From: Tetracentron sinense
Lineage: Eukaryota > Streptophyta > Magnoliopsida > Trochodendrales > Trochodendraceae
Length of the DNA: 64,000 bases
Reading direction: 5' to 3'
Assembly (NCBI GenBank): GCA_015143295.1
Contig: CM026554.1
Location: forward strand, 32,439,531 to 32,503,530
Shown: positions 11,958 through 23,132 of the stretch, in pieces
Numbering within the stretch: position 1 is the first letter of the stretch
How the letters are laid out: each line of letters starts with the position of its first letter
Program-made: the position numbers and the translations under genes
Notes under the pieces: generated by a model
What the model saw: only the letters and a program-made list of their open reading frames with translations
What the model was told of the DNA's origin: nothing
Database searches by the model: none

Positions 11958-12302
11958 CTTCTCCAGTTGTAACCGGTTTTGCCAAAACCGGTTACACCCA
12001 TGAGGTGGCCACATGTCTCTTTTGACACCTCTTAACTATGGTTAAGATTCACTCACCCCTAAGGTTCATCTACCTATCTTTGGTTTTTAGAAAAAAATAA
12101 TAATTTTTTTTGTTAACTGTGGTTAAAATTTACCAACTCCTAGGGTTAATTTTTTTAAAATATTTTTTCTAAAAACCAAAGAGAGGTGGGTGAACCCTAG
12201 GGGTAGGTAAATCTTAACCACAGTTAAGGGGTGTAAAAAGGGACATGTGGTGACCACAGGGTTGTAACCGGTTTTGCCCAAAACCGGTTACAACTGGAGA
12301 AG
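11958..12302. mobile_element. Foldback MITE with palindromic ends
   Basis: Long inverted repeats: CTTCTCCAGTTGTAACCGG at the left and its complement at the right, continuing inward through ACATGTC and GGTTAAGATT. Each end also contains a self-palindrome (AACCGGTTTTG..CAAAACCGGTT), so each terminus can fold on itself as well as with the other end. No target duplication recognised. Confidence 0.75.
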
Positions 12303-12538
12303 ATCACCAGTCGTGATTTGAGTTTCTATATCCCGAACTCTCCCACACGCCTAATCGCATGGGCCAGTGATTAGCACACCCGGCAATGGACTATGTATCT
12401 AATGCCATGGCCCCGTGTCCCTTTTAACCCCTTAACTATTGTTAAACTTAAGAAAATTAAAATTAATATTTTTATTTTTTTACTTTCTAAAAATCAAAGC
12501 TTAAATTGCTTAACAATAGAATTGAGTGAACAGTTGAT
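12303..12538. other. Spacer with partial foldback-family sequence
   Basis: No gene. From about 12410 the CGTGTCCCTTTTAACC motif and TTAACTATTGTTAA show another decayed member of the GGTTAAGATT foldback family. Confidence 0.45.
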
Positions 12539-12551
12539 GATGAGGACTGTA

Positions 12552-12726
12552 ACACCTTGGGAATAGCCCAGTGGTGCTGTATCCCTTCCTTAGGAAGGAA
12601 GGTCCAGGATCCATTTCCGAGAGGGGGAGTGTTGTACTCTCCACCCGCCCTTGACTTAGAACAGATAATAAATTCTAACCGGGGTTGCGGCCTTACCGCG
12701 TGTCTCGAGACAAAAAAAAAAAAAAA
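12552..12726 (+). mobile_element. tRNA-derived SINE with 13-bp target duplication
   Basis: The body has an A-box TAGCCCAGTGG and, about 40 bp later, a B-box-like GGTCCAGGATCC, as in pol III promoters of tRNA-type SINEs; it resembles plant Au-type SINEs. It ends in about 15 A residues (12712-12726). Flanks GATGAGGACTGTA (12539-12551) and GATGAGGATTGTA (12729-12741) differ at one base, a target-site duplication typical of LINE-driven retroposition. An open minus-strand frame here is a by-product. Confidence 0.82.
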
Positions 12727-12835
12727 GGGATGAGGATTGTACATTACACTATATAGTCTACTGCAGCGGCAAGCCCCAATTGCATGTGTATTTTTGGAAG
12801 CGGAATGTTAGACATACTCCAACATTCTATATTGA

Positions 12836-13010
12836 TGATCTTAACAGTGAAGAGACGTGTTTTTGCTTTAACTACTTATTTCTCCAATGGTTAGTATTCA
12901 CTCACTCCTAAGGTTAAGCAATCCAACTATGATTTTTCAAAAACCAAAATCTTAGTTTTAATTTAGTTAAACTTAACCAGGGTTAAAGGGCTGTTATAAG
13001 GGACACGAGG
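12836..13010. repeat. Decayed foldback-family MITE
   Basis: Left part ACGTGTTTTTGCTTTAAC..TTAGTATTCACTCACTCCTAAGG and right part AACCAGGGTTAAAGGGC..GGGACACGAGG match the arms of the foldback family (compare 12008-12250). Boundaries are approximate. Confidence 0.5.
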
Positions 13011-13216
13011 ACACCCCGGGGGAGGGGAAGATATGAAACGGACCTATGGGTCCGCTGAGATATCTCACTGTGCACTGTGACAAGGCTCTTTTTGCACTTT
13101 CTTCATCCACTCGCGGCAATTTCAATTCCCAAGTCTTAATTTGTAGGAATTTGTAAATATTTAAGGAAGGGAAAAACTTAACTTACTGCCGCAGTAGAGT
13201 ACTAATTCTAATTCTA

Positions 13217-13588
13217 GGGTGCGTTTGGATTTATGGAATTGGAATTGAGCCAAAGAATTGAATTCCATGGAATTAAAACATACTGAATTAAATTCTACGA
13301 AATTCAAAATTTTATCGTTTGGATGCACTATTAAATTCCTGGAGAAATGAAACCATCAGGCTTCTTTTTTGTTTTTAAATTCCACAGCAACATGGATTTG
13401 TCAAATAAGATCATTTTACTGTGGAATTGAATCTTATAAATTTGTCTTTAAAATCACTGCTTGAATTCTCTATGGAATTAGAAAATCTTAATTCCACCCT
13501 ATTTATAATGTGTCCCAAACGATGAAATTAGAATTATCTCATGGAATTGACAATTCCGTTCTTCAATTCCATAAATCCAAACGCACCC
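13217..13588. mobile_element. MITE with 25-bp terminal inverted repeats
   Basis: Ends are GGGTGCGTTTGGATTTATGG and the complement ending in CCAAACGCACCC; the subterminal GGAATTGGAATTG and CAATTCC repeats are also inverted. No coding capacity. The target duplication is not certain (CTA at the left, CAA at the right). It sits in the shared flank downstream of copy B. Confidence 0.8.
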
Positions 13589-14099
13589 CAAATGTACAGT
13601 CCTCATCGGTCAAACACCCCAACTTGAATCTGGAAATAGGTGAGAATCTTAAAATCCCAAGTCAAATTCCCATGTAATAGACATGTCCATAGGGATGCCA
13701 GAAATGAAGCAGCTGGGTGATGCAATTTCCAAACTGAGCCTGTTTGGTGCTATTTCAAAACTTATTGCCTTTCCTCTTTTAAATCTCATTAGACTTCAAA
13801 ATCTTATGGAGTAGACAAAACAGTTTTTCCCAGTAGCAGAGATTTGAGGCAACAGATGCTTCTGTCCCGACAATTGTACAGTGAAAACAATTTGCTTACC
13901 CACAACAAAAACCTGAAAAAACTACTCACTTCTCTATTGTAACATGCAACTGACTTGGTTGCATTTAAATATAAATGTGCTACATATATATATATATATG
14001 ACCAACAGATGCCAAAATTTTCTGTAGGAGAGTTTCTAACACCACTTGAAGAAGGATTTCATCTATTTAAAGCATTCCTTTTGTATTCCAGATAATGTT

Positions 14100-14987
14100 T
14101 ATAAGCTTCATGAAACCCGGAGGAGGCGACTTCAGCTACCAATTCTGACCCCTGCATCCAAACAGACACGCCATAAATAAGGTTTATAAACAAGCTGGTC
14201 CTGATGTTCAGATTTTAGTTATTTTAATTATGAAAATAAGAACACCAGAATAATCAAAACATGCGACATGAGCACAAGCTGTTAATCTAAGACAGAAACA
14301 TTTGAATGCGAAAGCAACTAGATCGATTCCAATAGAAAAGGTTGGGATTTGGCTAGTTCAATCATAACTAAGTTGAGTTGATTAAATTTAGAACCCTTCT
14401 GAGACAAAAGCATTATATTAGCGCAAGAGATTTAATAAAAAAATTCAAACAAGTTATGTTGTCTTTAAAATAATTACATGCCAGATCCAAAAGCAACTTG
14501 ATCTGGTAATGACATCTTATTGTAGAAGGTTTATATTATAGAATTAAAAAGAAATAATTGTTTTTTATCCTATATAATTAATTATAGTATGATTCATGAT
14601 TTGTCTGAATCATCCAGTTAAAGCATCTTAATCCAACATTTACTAGCTCGAACCATCTCCTTTATTTCACATTTCAAGAGCTTTCATCACATGTTTAATC
14701 CATCTCAACCTGCTATTAGAATTGGCCCATTAATCCAAGCCATTCAGTCGATGGGTCGGACCCTTCTAATTAGTATAATTTGGTTTAATGCTATTTTTGT
14801 GGCAAATTCCCAACTCAACCCCCTGATTGATGGTGGAGCCATCTCATTTTTTTTTTTAAATCTAGAAATTTTGAGCTATGAAATTTGAAAAATGTTATAT
14901 GAAAGATATAGATCGCAACGCGAAATGATGCCTTGAGTTTATAGTAAGAACTCACCTAGACACTGTTTCCAGTGCATTTGGTTCCTT
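14100..14987 (-). other. 3' untranslated region and 3'-UTR intron of helicase B
   Basis: The donor (14956/14955) lies 32 nt after the stop codon and the acceptor at 14152/14151, giving an 804-bp intron. Donor and acceptor contexts match copies A and D. 14400-14900 holds AT-rich intron sequence only. Confidence 0.55.
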
Positions 14988-17900
14988 TCAAAGATTGAGT
15001 GAATCAAATTGACTTGACAAATAATCAACAGCTTCGTCTTCAGCATCATCCGAACAGATTGGCCAACTCTTTGGAACTTCTAAGTCACTGTATCAACCAG
15101 AAAAAAAAAAAAAACAATCAAGTAGAATATTTCAACACATTCTTACAGGATTAATACTTTGAATTCCCTTAACGATCAGATCCACAAATATGGTCATTTT
15201 CACTACCCAATGATGGAAGTTTTTATAAGTTTTAGACAGAAAACAGAAACAAAATTTAAAAATAAATAAAATATTAGTAGGAAAAATTGTTGAAAGAAGG
15301 GATACAGATAATTGCATACCCTTCGATACACTTGAATCTGCAACGGTTCATTTTGGTCACTGTATAATTCTCAAAGATTATGTCGAGACGCTTTGATAGT
15401 TCTGGTATCTCGGGAAATGGCAGAATATCCCATATTTTCAACAATTGGATGTAATTTGAATTCTCCTCATGAATATCTACACTCCAAACAAGCTTGAGCA
15501 GCTCATCGACACTGTACTGTTCCAACATCTGAGAAGTTGCATCAATTAAACTGAGGTTTCCTTCCTTGCCATGATGACGCCAACCACTTGAAAGCTTCAT
15601 CAACAAAGCAACCACTTCCTTGCGAGTTTCCACACTCTTTATTTTCTCCATGGATTTCTTAAAATCATCACTGAAGGAGACCTGTTTAAAATGTAGAAAG
15701 TATTTCTTCATAGTTATATATTTAAAAAGAAGATGCAAAGCCTATACAGAAGCAACATACCTTCCACCTTGCGCATCTGAACAGTAAAGAATCCATTCTG
15801 AATAGATCATCAAGTTGGTCAAGCTCGACCAAGGAATCTATCATTGCTTCAACCAAGCTCCTGTCCTCATCGGCATTATAGAAGCAACCCCGATCCTTTG
15901 CATCAAGAACTAGTTTCTTCCAAACAGTATCACTACTAATCAAAGTTGGCCCATTTCCCAGAATCCAAAGGCAATACCTTGCTCTTGTCAGAGCGACATT
16001 AGTCCGTTGATGTTTGTAAAGAAAACCCACTGATCCTTTCTCATTACATCTGACAGTAGAGATAATTATCACATCATCCTCCCCACCTTGAAACCCATCA
16101 ACAGATCGAACGCTCACAGTGAAGTTGCTGCAAGTGCTGTATCTGTCTCCAAGTTTCTCTTGAATTGCATATACCTGAGCATTGTATGGGGATATAACAC
16201 CAACACTAACCCTCTTCTTTGTGGCAACTGATGCTGGAACAGTAAAAAAATGATCAATTTTACCCACCCAGTGATTAAGAAATAAATGCAATGAGTAGTC
16301 CAATTTTATTCTGATCTTAAAAAGGATTAATTTCCAATTAAAATTCAATTACTCTGATAGAACCTTCAATCAATTCACAGTAAAACATACCTGTGAAAAG
16401 GCATCCCACTATCTTTGCAACCACAGCCACCTCCATCATATTTTTAAACTTTACGCGAGAATCCTCCTTCCCATAAGCAACATTTATAAAGGAATAGGGG
16501 CCATACATCTTTTCTTGAAGAAACTGCATTTCATAACTCCTTTCTTGGACATTTGGAGCATTCGAAATCTGTTTGCTGTAGAACTCCATGTTTGGGAATG
16601 AGCTTATGGATGGATGCATTCTATACTGGACATTGAGAAGGTGCTTCTCTTGTCCCAGTGATACCATCCTCTCAAACAGACTTCTTCCAAATTCAGCCTT
16701 CTCACAAATCTAATAAATGTAAAATTATATAAAAGAACCAAGTATAATTCACAAAGATAAAGGATTAATTCAAGAAAATATAATTAAAAAAAACACCGAA
16801 CCTCACTTTTAACCATGGCGGGCAATTGCCGCTCATCCCCTATGAGAATTGCATGCCGGATACCAGGAAGTTGTAGGGGAATGGCTGATTCACATTCTTT
16901 AAGCTGGGAAGCTTCGTCAATAACTAACAGCTCCAATGGTTTCATCCCTTCTATGTGTAAATTAGCCGAGGTTGACGCGGTGCAGAAAACAAGGTAAGCA
17001 TTTTGCAAACAAAAATTTCTGATTGAAATTTGATCAGAAAGAACAGGAACAGTGAAAGTTTCACGAAGGCATCTCAAGAGCTTAAGGCAATTGTTTCTGG
17101 CCTCACTCAAAAAGAAGGTATTAGAGCCAGTAACTGTGCTTTGTTCATCATTTAAGTGATTAAAGACTGAGTATATAATCTCTTCACTGGTAGAAGGTAC
17201 TAGAGTCAGTAACACTGTTCCAAGAGATTCCAGTAACCTGAGAGCTCTAATCATATTCTCCACCACTCCTAATGAAATGAACGAAGTAGGTAGGTGGGTA
17301 TACAAATTCACTATACACATCTTCAGGCTCTCAATGAAATCAAATCTACTCTTGATGAACTCCCCAATTGTCCAAAGATCCTCCTCCCCTTCTTGCTGTT
17401 TACTTTCTTTTTTCTCATTTTGAGAAAGATCCTTCTCTTCCTCCTCCTTTTGTTGTTTGCTTCTTTGTTCTTCACTTTGAGAAAGATCCTTCTCTTCATC
17501 TTCATCTTCATCTTCTTCCTCCTTTTTCATTTTTCTGTTTTGTATGTACAAAAGATACTGCTGTCTATCCTCCTTTTTCATTTTTCTGTTTTGTATGCAC
17601 AAAAGATACTGCTGTCTAATCTTCCAAAAAAGATACTGCTGTCTAGGGTTTTCAAGCAACCATATCATTGAATCTAGACTATGTTTCCACCCAGAGAGTG
17701 GAGCAAAACACTTTTCAAGACATTTGACGCGATAATCAATAAATATATCGAGAAGTTCATCATTTTCATCGATCTTCATTCGCTTTCTATTTCCAAGTAA
17801 AACTACATCTCCCAACCCATAACTGTCATGTTGAAGTAGTGAATCCCTAACCAACTTCAGGAGCCGGGTTGTGACTTCCACCACTGCAGTATTAGTTGGG

Positions 17901-20900
17901 GCACACGTAAGTGTTCTACATTTCTTCCTTAGGAGTGCCCACAGCAATGAAGCAACTGTTTTAGTTTTTCCAGTCCCAGGAGGGCCCCAGATAAGTTTAA
18001 CTGAATTCTTATGAATGCATCCCCTTGTTGCAATAGTGCTCAACACTGCTTCAGTTTGCGAATCATTGAGATTGAACGAGGAAAGATCCGCTCGTAAAAT
18101 TGATCCATCCACACTGCTATCTCCTTGAGAAGAGCAGAGAGTGCAATTATTCCCAACCTGAAAGAAATAAATACAATCACATTAGATAGCAATTTTCTTT
18201 TTATCAAGTACCATATGTTTGGTTCCAGAAAACATAAGTGAAAACATGGAAAAGAAAAGAAAATTAGACAAAACACTTCTTATATTAGAAATCCAAAATT
18301 TTCTTTTCTTTTCCACCTTTTCACCTATTTTCTCGACAACCAAACATAACATAGCATTATGTTAAGCCAGAATGAGAGCTCTTTTATGGAATTTTCCTAA
18401 ATTTTATCAGAAATTATAAAAAATTCCATGTAAACAGATTGGAGTCTCTATTTTCTATGGGAATGAGATACAGTGAATCTTGTTACATTACAGTCATGTT
18501 AATATTCCCTAATATTCTACTTAAAAAAAATGAAAATGTTTGCTTGATTTGCTAATTTTTTTTTGATATTTGAACTAACCAAACACACTCAACACACACC
18601 CACAAGACACACACACGCCCTACAATCTCAACTTCAAGCCTATTTGCTAATTTGGACAAATAGAAGTGGGTATTGATGAGTGGGCCTATGTGGGCTATAA
18701 GAGAAGAAGGCCACAAAATAAGTGGCCACCAATGGGTCAAAAAAAAGAGGGCAGAAGATAAATGGTCGTCTGCTGCAAATTAAGGCTACACATTCAGCTG
18801 GGTCGACTGGAGGCCCACCTGACCCAATCCGAGTTAAGGGCAGGCTGGTTTGAGGTTTCAATGGGCTTGGTTGAATTCAGTTTCAAGCTTGAGCCCAAAG
18901 TTGAGTTTGGGCTGGTCATTCCCCTGCCTAAGGCCCAGCCAAGCCCGAAATCATATATAAATGAGCAAGATTTAAACTCAATACTCATTTTCAATCGTAT
19001 CATGTTTAAACAAGTCCATTATTTACATATATAAATAAGAGTCCTGAGAAGAGGACCCTGCACCGCAAGGTCACATATAAAAATAAGAGACCGCAGGGTC
19101 CTCTTCTAAGCTGATCGCAGTGTCCCCGTGTCCCTTTTAACACTCTTTAACCATGGTTAAGCTTAATTAAATTATAATATATAATTTTATTATTTTTTTG
19201 TTTTTCTAAAAACAAATGGTTAGATTGGTTAACCCTAGGGGGTTAACCATAGTTGATGATGGTGAAAGAGCGTCGTGGACGAATGAGATCAGCAGAAGCT
19301 GACCCCTAGGTCCGTTTTCCATTTCCCTATAAATAAACTACATCAATGAAAATAAAACCTAAATCTAAAAGCCCTAAAATGCCTGCTAGAACACTAATAA
19401 AATGAATGTGTCTGGACTAAGCCCAAATTAAGTTTGGGCCAACTCAGGCTTAGCCGCATTCTCAACATTTAAGTTGGGCTGGATTAGGGCTCAACTCCAT
19501 GGGCTAAAGTTCATACCTGGGCAGATTTCAGGCCCATTAAAATAAACTGGGTTGGGATCGAACTAACTTCAACCCAACTCAACCAGCCCATGTGCAGCAC
19601 TAGTGCCCAATAGAGGTGGTCAATAAAAGAGGGATAGGAGGGCCTTGTCCTAGTTAAGTACAGGTAAGGCTACGGTTTCATTGGGATGGGCTTAATTGGC
19701 TCGGGCTCAGTTTTCAGGCAGAGGTTGAGTCTTGGTTAGGCTGGATTTGACCGTAACATAGTGTGAGGGCCCGGTCCAAACAACTAAACTTAGATTAATT
19801 TATCTTCTTTAATATATAGGATATCTAATGGTTTAAATTACAGACTAGTATTTAGAACAGCCAGATTTGAGGTTGGTTTCAGGTTTTACTGATTTGACAT
19901 GCCAGATCAGTTAGATTTCATAACACCATCTCTTCATAGGCTTCGGATTATCTCTGGCGGACGCCCGAGGTGGGCGCTCAGACATCCACCCATCAACAGA
20001 CATGTAGCGATAAAAAGGGAGAGATATCAAGTGGGGAGAAGTCAAAATCATAGGGAGAAAATGAAATGACTTCTCCCCCTTTTTATCGCCACATGTTGGA
20101 TGATGTGTGGATGCCCGAGCGGCGTCCGTTAAAGATAATCCAAAAGCCATCTTTGTATGCCAAAAAAAAAAGATCCTTTTCGAAATGAAATTATTTAAGA
20201 CCTGCCCCTGCCCCTGCCCCTAGAACTAATATGGTGACTACAATAGTTCATATATAATATCCATTAAATGAATATTTCAATATTTTTTCATGTAATTAAA
20301 CTACAAAAAAAAAAAAAAAAAAAGTTTATGAGTCATACCGAGGAATCCGAATGCAACACCTCCTTAACAATGCTCATGTTGGCCCCAAGTTTATCCGGGT
20401 TCAAAGCTTTCCAAATGCGATTATTTGTTGTCATGTTAATCAGATAAACAGCAAAAAGAGGCTCTCTCTTCTTATACAAGCCTCGGATGGGCTTTGATGA
20501 TACGACTGGGACCATACCAGTAGTACTGTCATTGTTTCCTCCCCCTACGACTAAACAAAGAGTATAGGATCGACGGGGACTGTTTAAATCGTAAGCACGT
20601 ACGGGCTTTACATCTGACAAAGCAATTAGATCTCCTGACTGTGGCTCATATGTACTACTTCCTTGTGTCTTAATCACAATGTTGTAATACAAGTCTTTTG
20701 GTGGCTTATAATCTTTGGATAACTCAACAGATGCTATTTCACATGTAGGTGCATTATAAAGAAGCTTCAAGCTTGATGACAAATCAGCATGTGTTTCTGC
20801 AATTAGGGGGGTGATATACGATTTGAAGTATTGTTCTATAGATGAGAAGGTTTTCGGGATCTGCTCCACCTGTAAAAGAGCATGATTTGAGGTCAGGAAA

Positions 20901-21083
20901 TGCATAAAGTCTATGTTCTTTGATGATCGTTCACAATATGTTGTGATATTAGCTAAGAAAATATAAACAAGACCACCCCGAGATCGTGTGTCTCAGATCG
21001 GGATTCAAATGTTTTTCGAATTTTATGCTGTTTTTTTTTTTTTGTTTTAAACATCCTGACCGATACACATGGTCTTGGGGGTG

Positions 21084-21137
<54 letters not shown>

Positions 21138-21272
21138 TTAAGGTTAGTAAAGCATTACCTTATTTTGGAAAAGCCTTACATTCAGAGCATCTTGCATAGT
21201 CCAAGAAAACACATAGTCGATTAAGCTTCTATCTCTGGGTTTTTCCTTCTTAGGCGACGAAGCCCTTTCCAT
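14988..21272 (-). CDS. Sen1/Upf1-like SF1 helicase, copy B (intact, chimeric)
   Basis: Seven coding exons: 21272-21159, 20869-20339, 18157-16802, 16709-16391, 16233-15761, 15681-15320 and 15087-14988, joining in frame to 1084 residues. Walker A GPPGTGKT is at 273-280, DEAS at 629-632, GDERQLPA at 655-662, QYRMHP at 695-700, VDGFQGGE at 818-825 and NVALTRAR at 852-859, so the SF1 core is complete. The fifth exon (473 bp) equals exons 5+6 of copy A with the 100-bp intron exactly missing. The acidic linker before DEAS is about 57 residues longer than in A, with three RQQYL units and a repeated DLSQ(S/N)E segment. Exon 1 and the first part of exon 2 match A, while the rest of exon 2, intron 2 and exon 3 match C. 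Expected function as for copy A; expression is unknown. Confidence 0.88.
17360..17655 (-). repeat. Tandem repeats in the acidic linker of copy B
   Basis: Within exon 3, RQQYL occurs three times, two copies followed by QNRKMKKE. Further downstream [13 protein letters not shown] and [13 protein letters not shown] are a second repeated pair, next to a run of GAA/GAT codons. Copy C has only one RQQYL but keeps the DLSQ pair, so the RQQYL expansion is specific to B. Frame is kept throughout. Confidence 0.85.
18215..18347. mobile_element. 133-bp MITE in intron 2 of copy B
   Basis: Ends ATGTTTGGTT..and its complement AACCAAACAT enclose matching AAAAGAAAAGAAAATT arms. The same insertion is at the same place in copy C (23977-24109), so it predates the B/C sequence sharing. 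A more diverged copy is at 30150-30284. Confidence 0.75.
18350..20338. other. Rest of intron 2 of copy B
   Basis: Long intron with no exon-like sequence. It holds GGGCTTGG/GCCCAAGC-rich patches (18790-18950, 19420-19760), a foldback-family remnant (about 19120-19260) and CCCCTG repeats at 20207-20221. It is nearly identical to the intron 2 of copy C (24110-26161), apart from about 120 bp present only in C near 25945-26050. Confidence 0.7.
21087..21135. repeat. (TA)n microsatellite in intron 1 of copy B
   Basis: About 49 bp of uninterrupted TA, double the length of the tract at the same position in copy A. Confidence 0.9.
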
Positions 21273-21688
21273 GGCTTCTTAAGTTCTTCTGCATCAATCA
21301 AATAACAAAACCGATCTTCATTTTCACCCTTTTAAATAGGCGGAGAGAGATTGCTTAGCTCCCAAGGAAGAATATAGAAGAAGAAACCTTAAATTTTCCA
21401 GCACTACTTATGCTATTCTATGGAACAGATTCCCGTTATCTTTCACCAAAAGCGAAAAGTCGTTTGAAAGGACAAAGGTGAAGCCTAAAGAAAGAAAAAA
21501 GGCAATTACAGTTGACAAGGGAAGAACAAAGGAAACCTTAATGTAGAAGGCTCGGCAAATGAAAATTTTGAGTCTTGTATTGTAAATACAAATACGTAGT
21601 TTGTTGCAATAATAGATTGGTTGCATTTCACATACATATCGTTCCACGCAAGTTCCCAACAAATGAGCTTGGCATATATTTATTTATC

Positions 21689-21720
<32 letters not shown>

Positions 21721-21988
21721 GCACTGTAATATTTTGCCATATCGTCTTCAATGACTTTGGTATCACTCATTATACAAATCCTTACTTTTACGTATACTAT
21801 GTGAGAGAGAGAGGAATTTAAAGAACCTAAAAGAGCATGAGTCATATATTTTGCGGAACGTTGTTCTTGCCAAAGTTTTATATCTTTTTTCAGCCTACTC
21901 AAGTCCAAACAATTTGGACCCTTTAAAAGTTCTAACAAGGGAGCAGGGAGATCACACAACCGCATAGTTTCTCTTCCAAAGAAGTTCC

Positions 21989-22127
21989 GATGGGCAATAA
22001 CTGTTGCCTGGGTTTGTGGGAAAATCAAGGGCCCCACATTCACCAAGGTGGCCCGACATCAGCAGAGGAGGCCCCACTTGGTTTTTCAGACACAACCGGG
22101 CAACAGCGCTCTCTCTTGTTGCCCATC
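21989..22127. mobile_element. Small inverted-repeat element upstream of copy B
   Basis: GATGGGCAATAACTGTTGCC at the left is mirrored by GTTGCCCATC at the right, with inner arms GGGCCCCACATTC and GAGGCCCCAC. Copy A has only a short stub here (GGGCAACAACG), and a related piece occurs at 40540-40680 upstream of copy D, so A may have lost it. Confidence 0.55.
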
Positions 22128-22457
22128 CCAGAGAGAGAGAGAAAATTCATTCCTATGCATGGGAATATATTTGTCTATTTTAGTTATCGTCTAATCTGAG
22201 CTAAGCACAGAATCTTAAGGATGTACGCCACCGGATTCTTTCATCTTCTTTATTTAATTTTATAAAGTAAAAGGAAAGAAAAATATCATGCATGTGAAGA
22301 GAAAAAGCACAACAATTGATAATCTTATAAAATTGAATAAACCAGTTTCAATTTCGATGGTATAACAGAGTTAAATGTATAAATTCTGAGTATCGACTAT
22401 GCATATATATCTATATATATATATTATTTTTAAAAAAAAAATTTTAAAATGGCATAC

Positions 22458-22860
22458 CTTGGAAGAGACGGATGCGGGGAGTGGCAGGAGGGAGGGTTCG
22501 AAACTCTCGGGTGCTGGGGTTGCAGACATGGATGTATATGACCCCATAGAAACAGACAATGCCATTGCATGAAAGTAACATCTCAAAGCTGTCCAGAGGA
22601 ATGTCATGGACCGTCAACTTGTGGGTGATCTCAGTGGCGTCTCCTCGGAGGACGATCGAGTCTATAACGATTTTGCGGTGATGGTCAGTGGGTGTAGCCA
22701 CAAGAATCTGAGGATCCTTGTTGTTCTGATAAGAGAGGTGTGATTCCACGAAATTAGGATTAGAGATCAAGGATAGCCAAAGCTTACAAACGCACTTGAA
22801 TCGTAGGAGAGATTTCACATGAAGTCTGCCCAATATAGACACCATCACATCTTCTGGGAT
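22458..22860 (-). pseudogene. F-box protein gene fragment
   Basis: The minus-strand frame reads IPEDVMVSILGRLHVKSLLR and continues FKCVCKLWLSLI, the canonical plant F-box, followed by an F-box-associated start (HDIPLDSFEML, then NPSTREFRTLPP). The frame ends at LFQ with a splice-donor-like AAG|GTATGCC at 22458/22457. No later exon follows, because sequence to the left is the promoter of helicase B. Upstream of IPEDV there is no in-frame ATG before a stop, so the normal start is lost. F-box proteins are SCF ubiquitin-ligase substrate adaptors; this piece holds only the F-box and the start of the associated domain. It lies between two helicase copies at rearrangement junctions. Confidence 0.8.
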
Positions 22861-23132
22861 ATAAAAACCTTCCTCTTTTCTTCCCCTTTACCTACCGTCG
22901 CCGCCCATCTCTCTCTCTCGTTATAATTATTCCAACTCCGGTGTGTGCACTGCAAATTTGGCCTTAGCCTTGGAGAGATTTCAATTTCTGAAATAGATTT
23001 TTCACAATGTAAAAGTAAAACACCCCTTTCTTCGAAAATTTCGAAATTAAAAACCTTGCTCAAGAAGAATGCCAGGCAGCATACCCTCACAATCCTACTC
23101 ACATCCCTTCTTTTAGGAAACGCCTAAGATGT

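Noticed and set aside
12552..12640. tRNA gene suggested by A-box and B-box
   Set aside because: No cloverleaf or anticodon arm can be drawn; poly(A) tail and target repeats make it a SINE. The same applies to 33048-33229.
12487..12744. 85-codon minus-strand open frame
   Set aside because: Spans a SINE and its poly(A) tail (the Phe run); a by-product.
17294..17671. Long plus-strand open frame opposite exon 3 of copy B (also 23129-23434 and 60220-60666 opposite C and E)
   Set aside because: It is the antisense translation of the acidic GAA/GAT linker, giving Leu/Phe or Ser runs; no independent coding signal.
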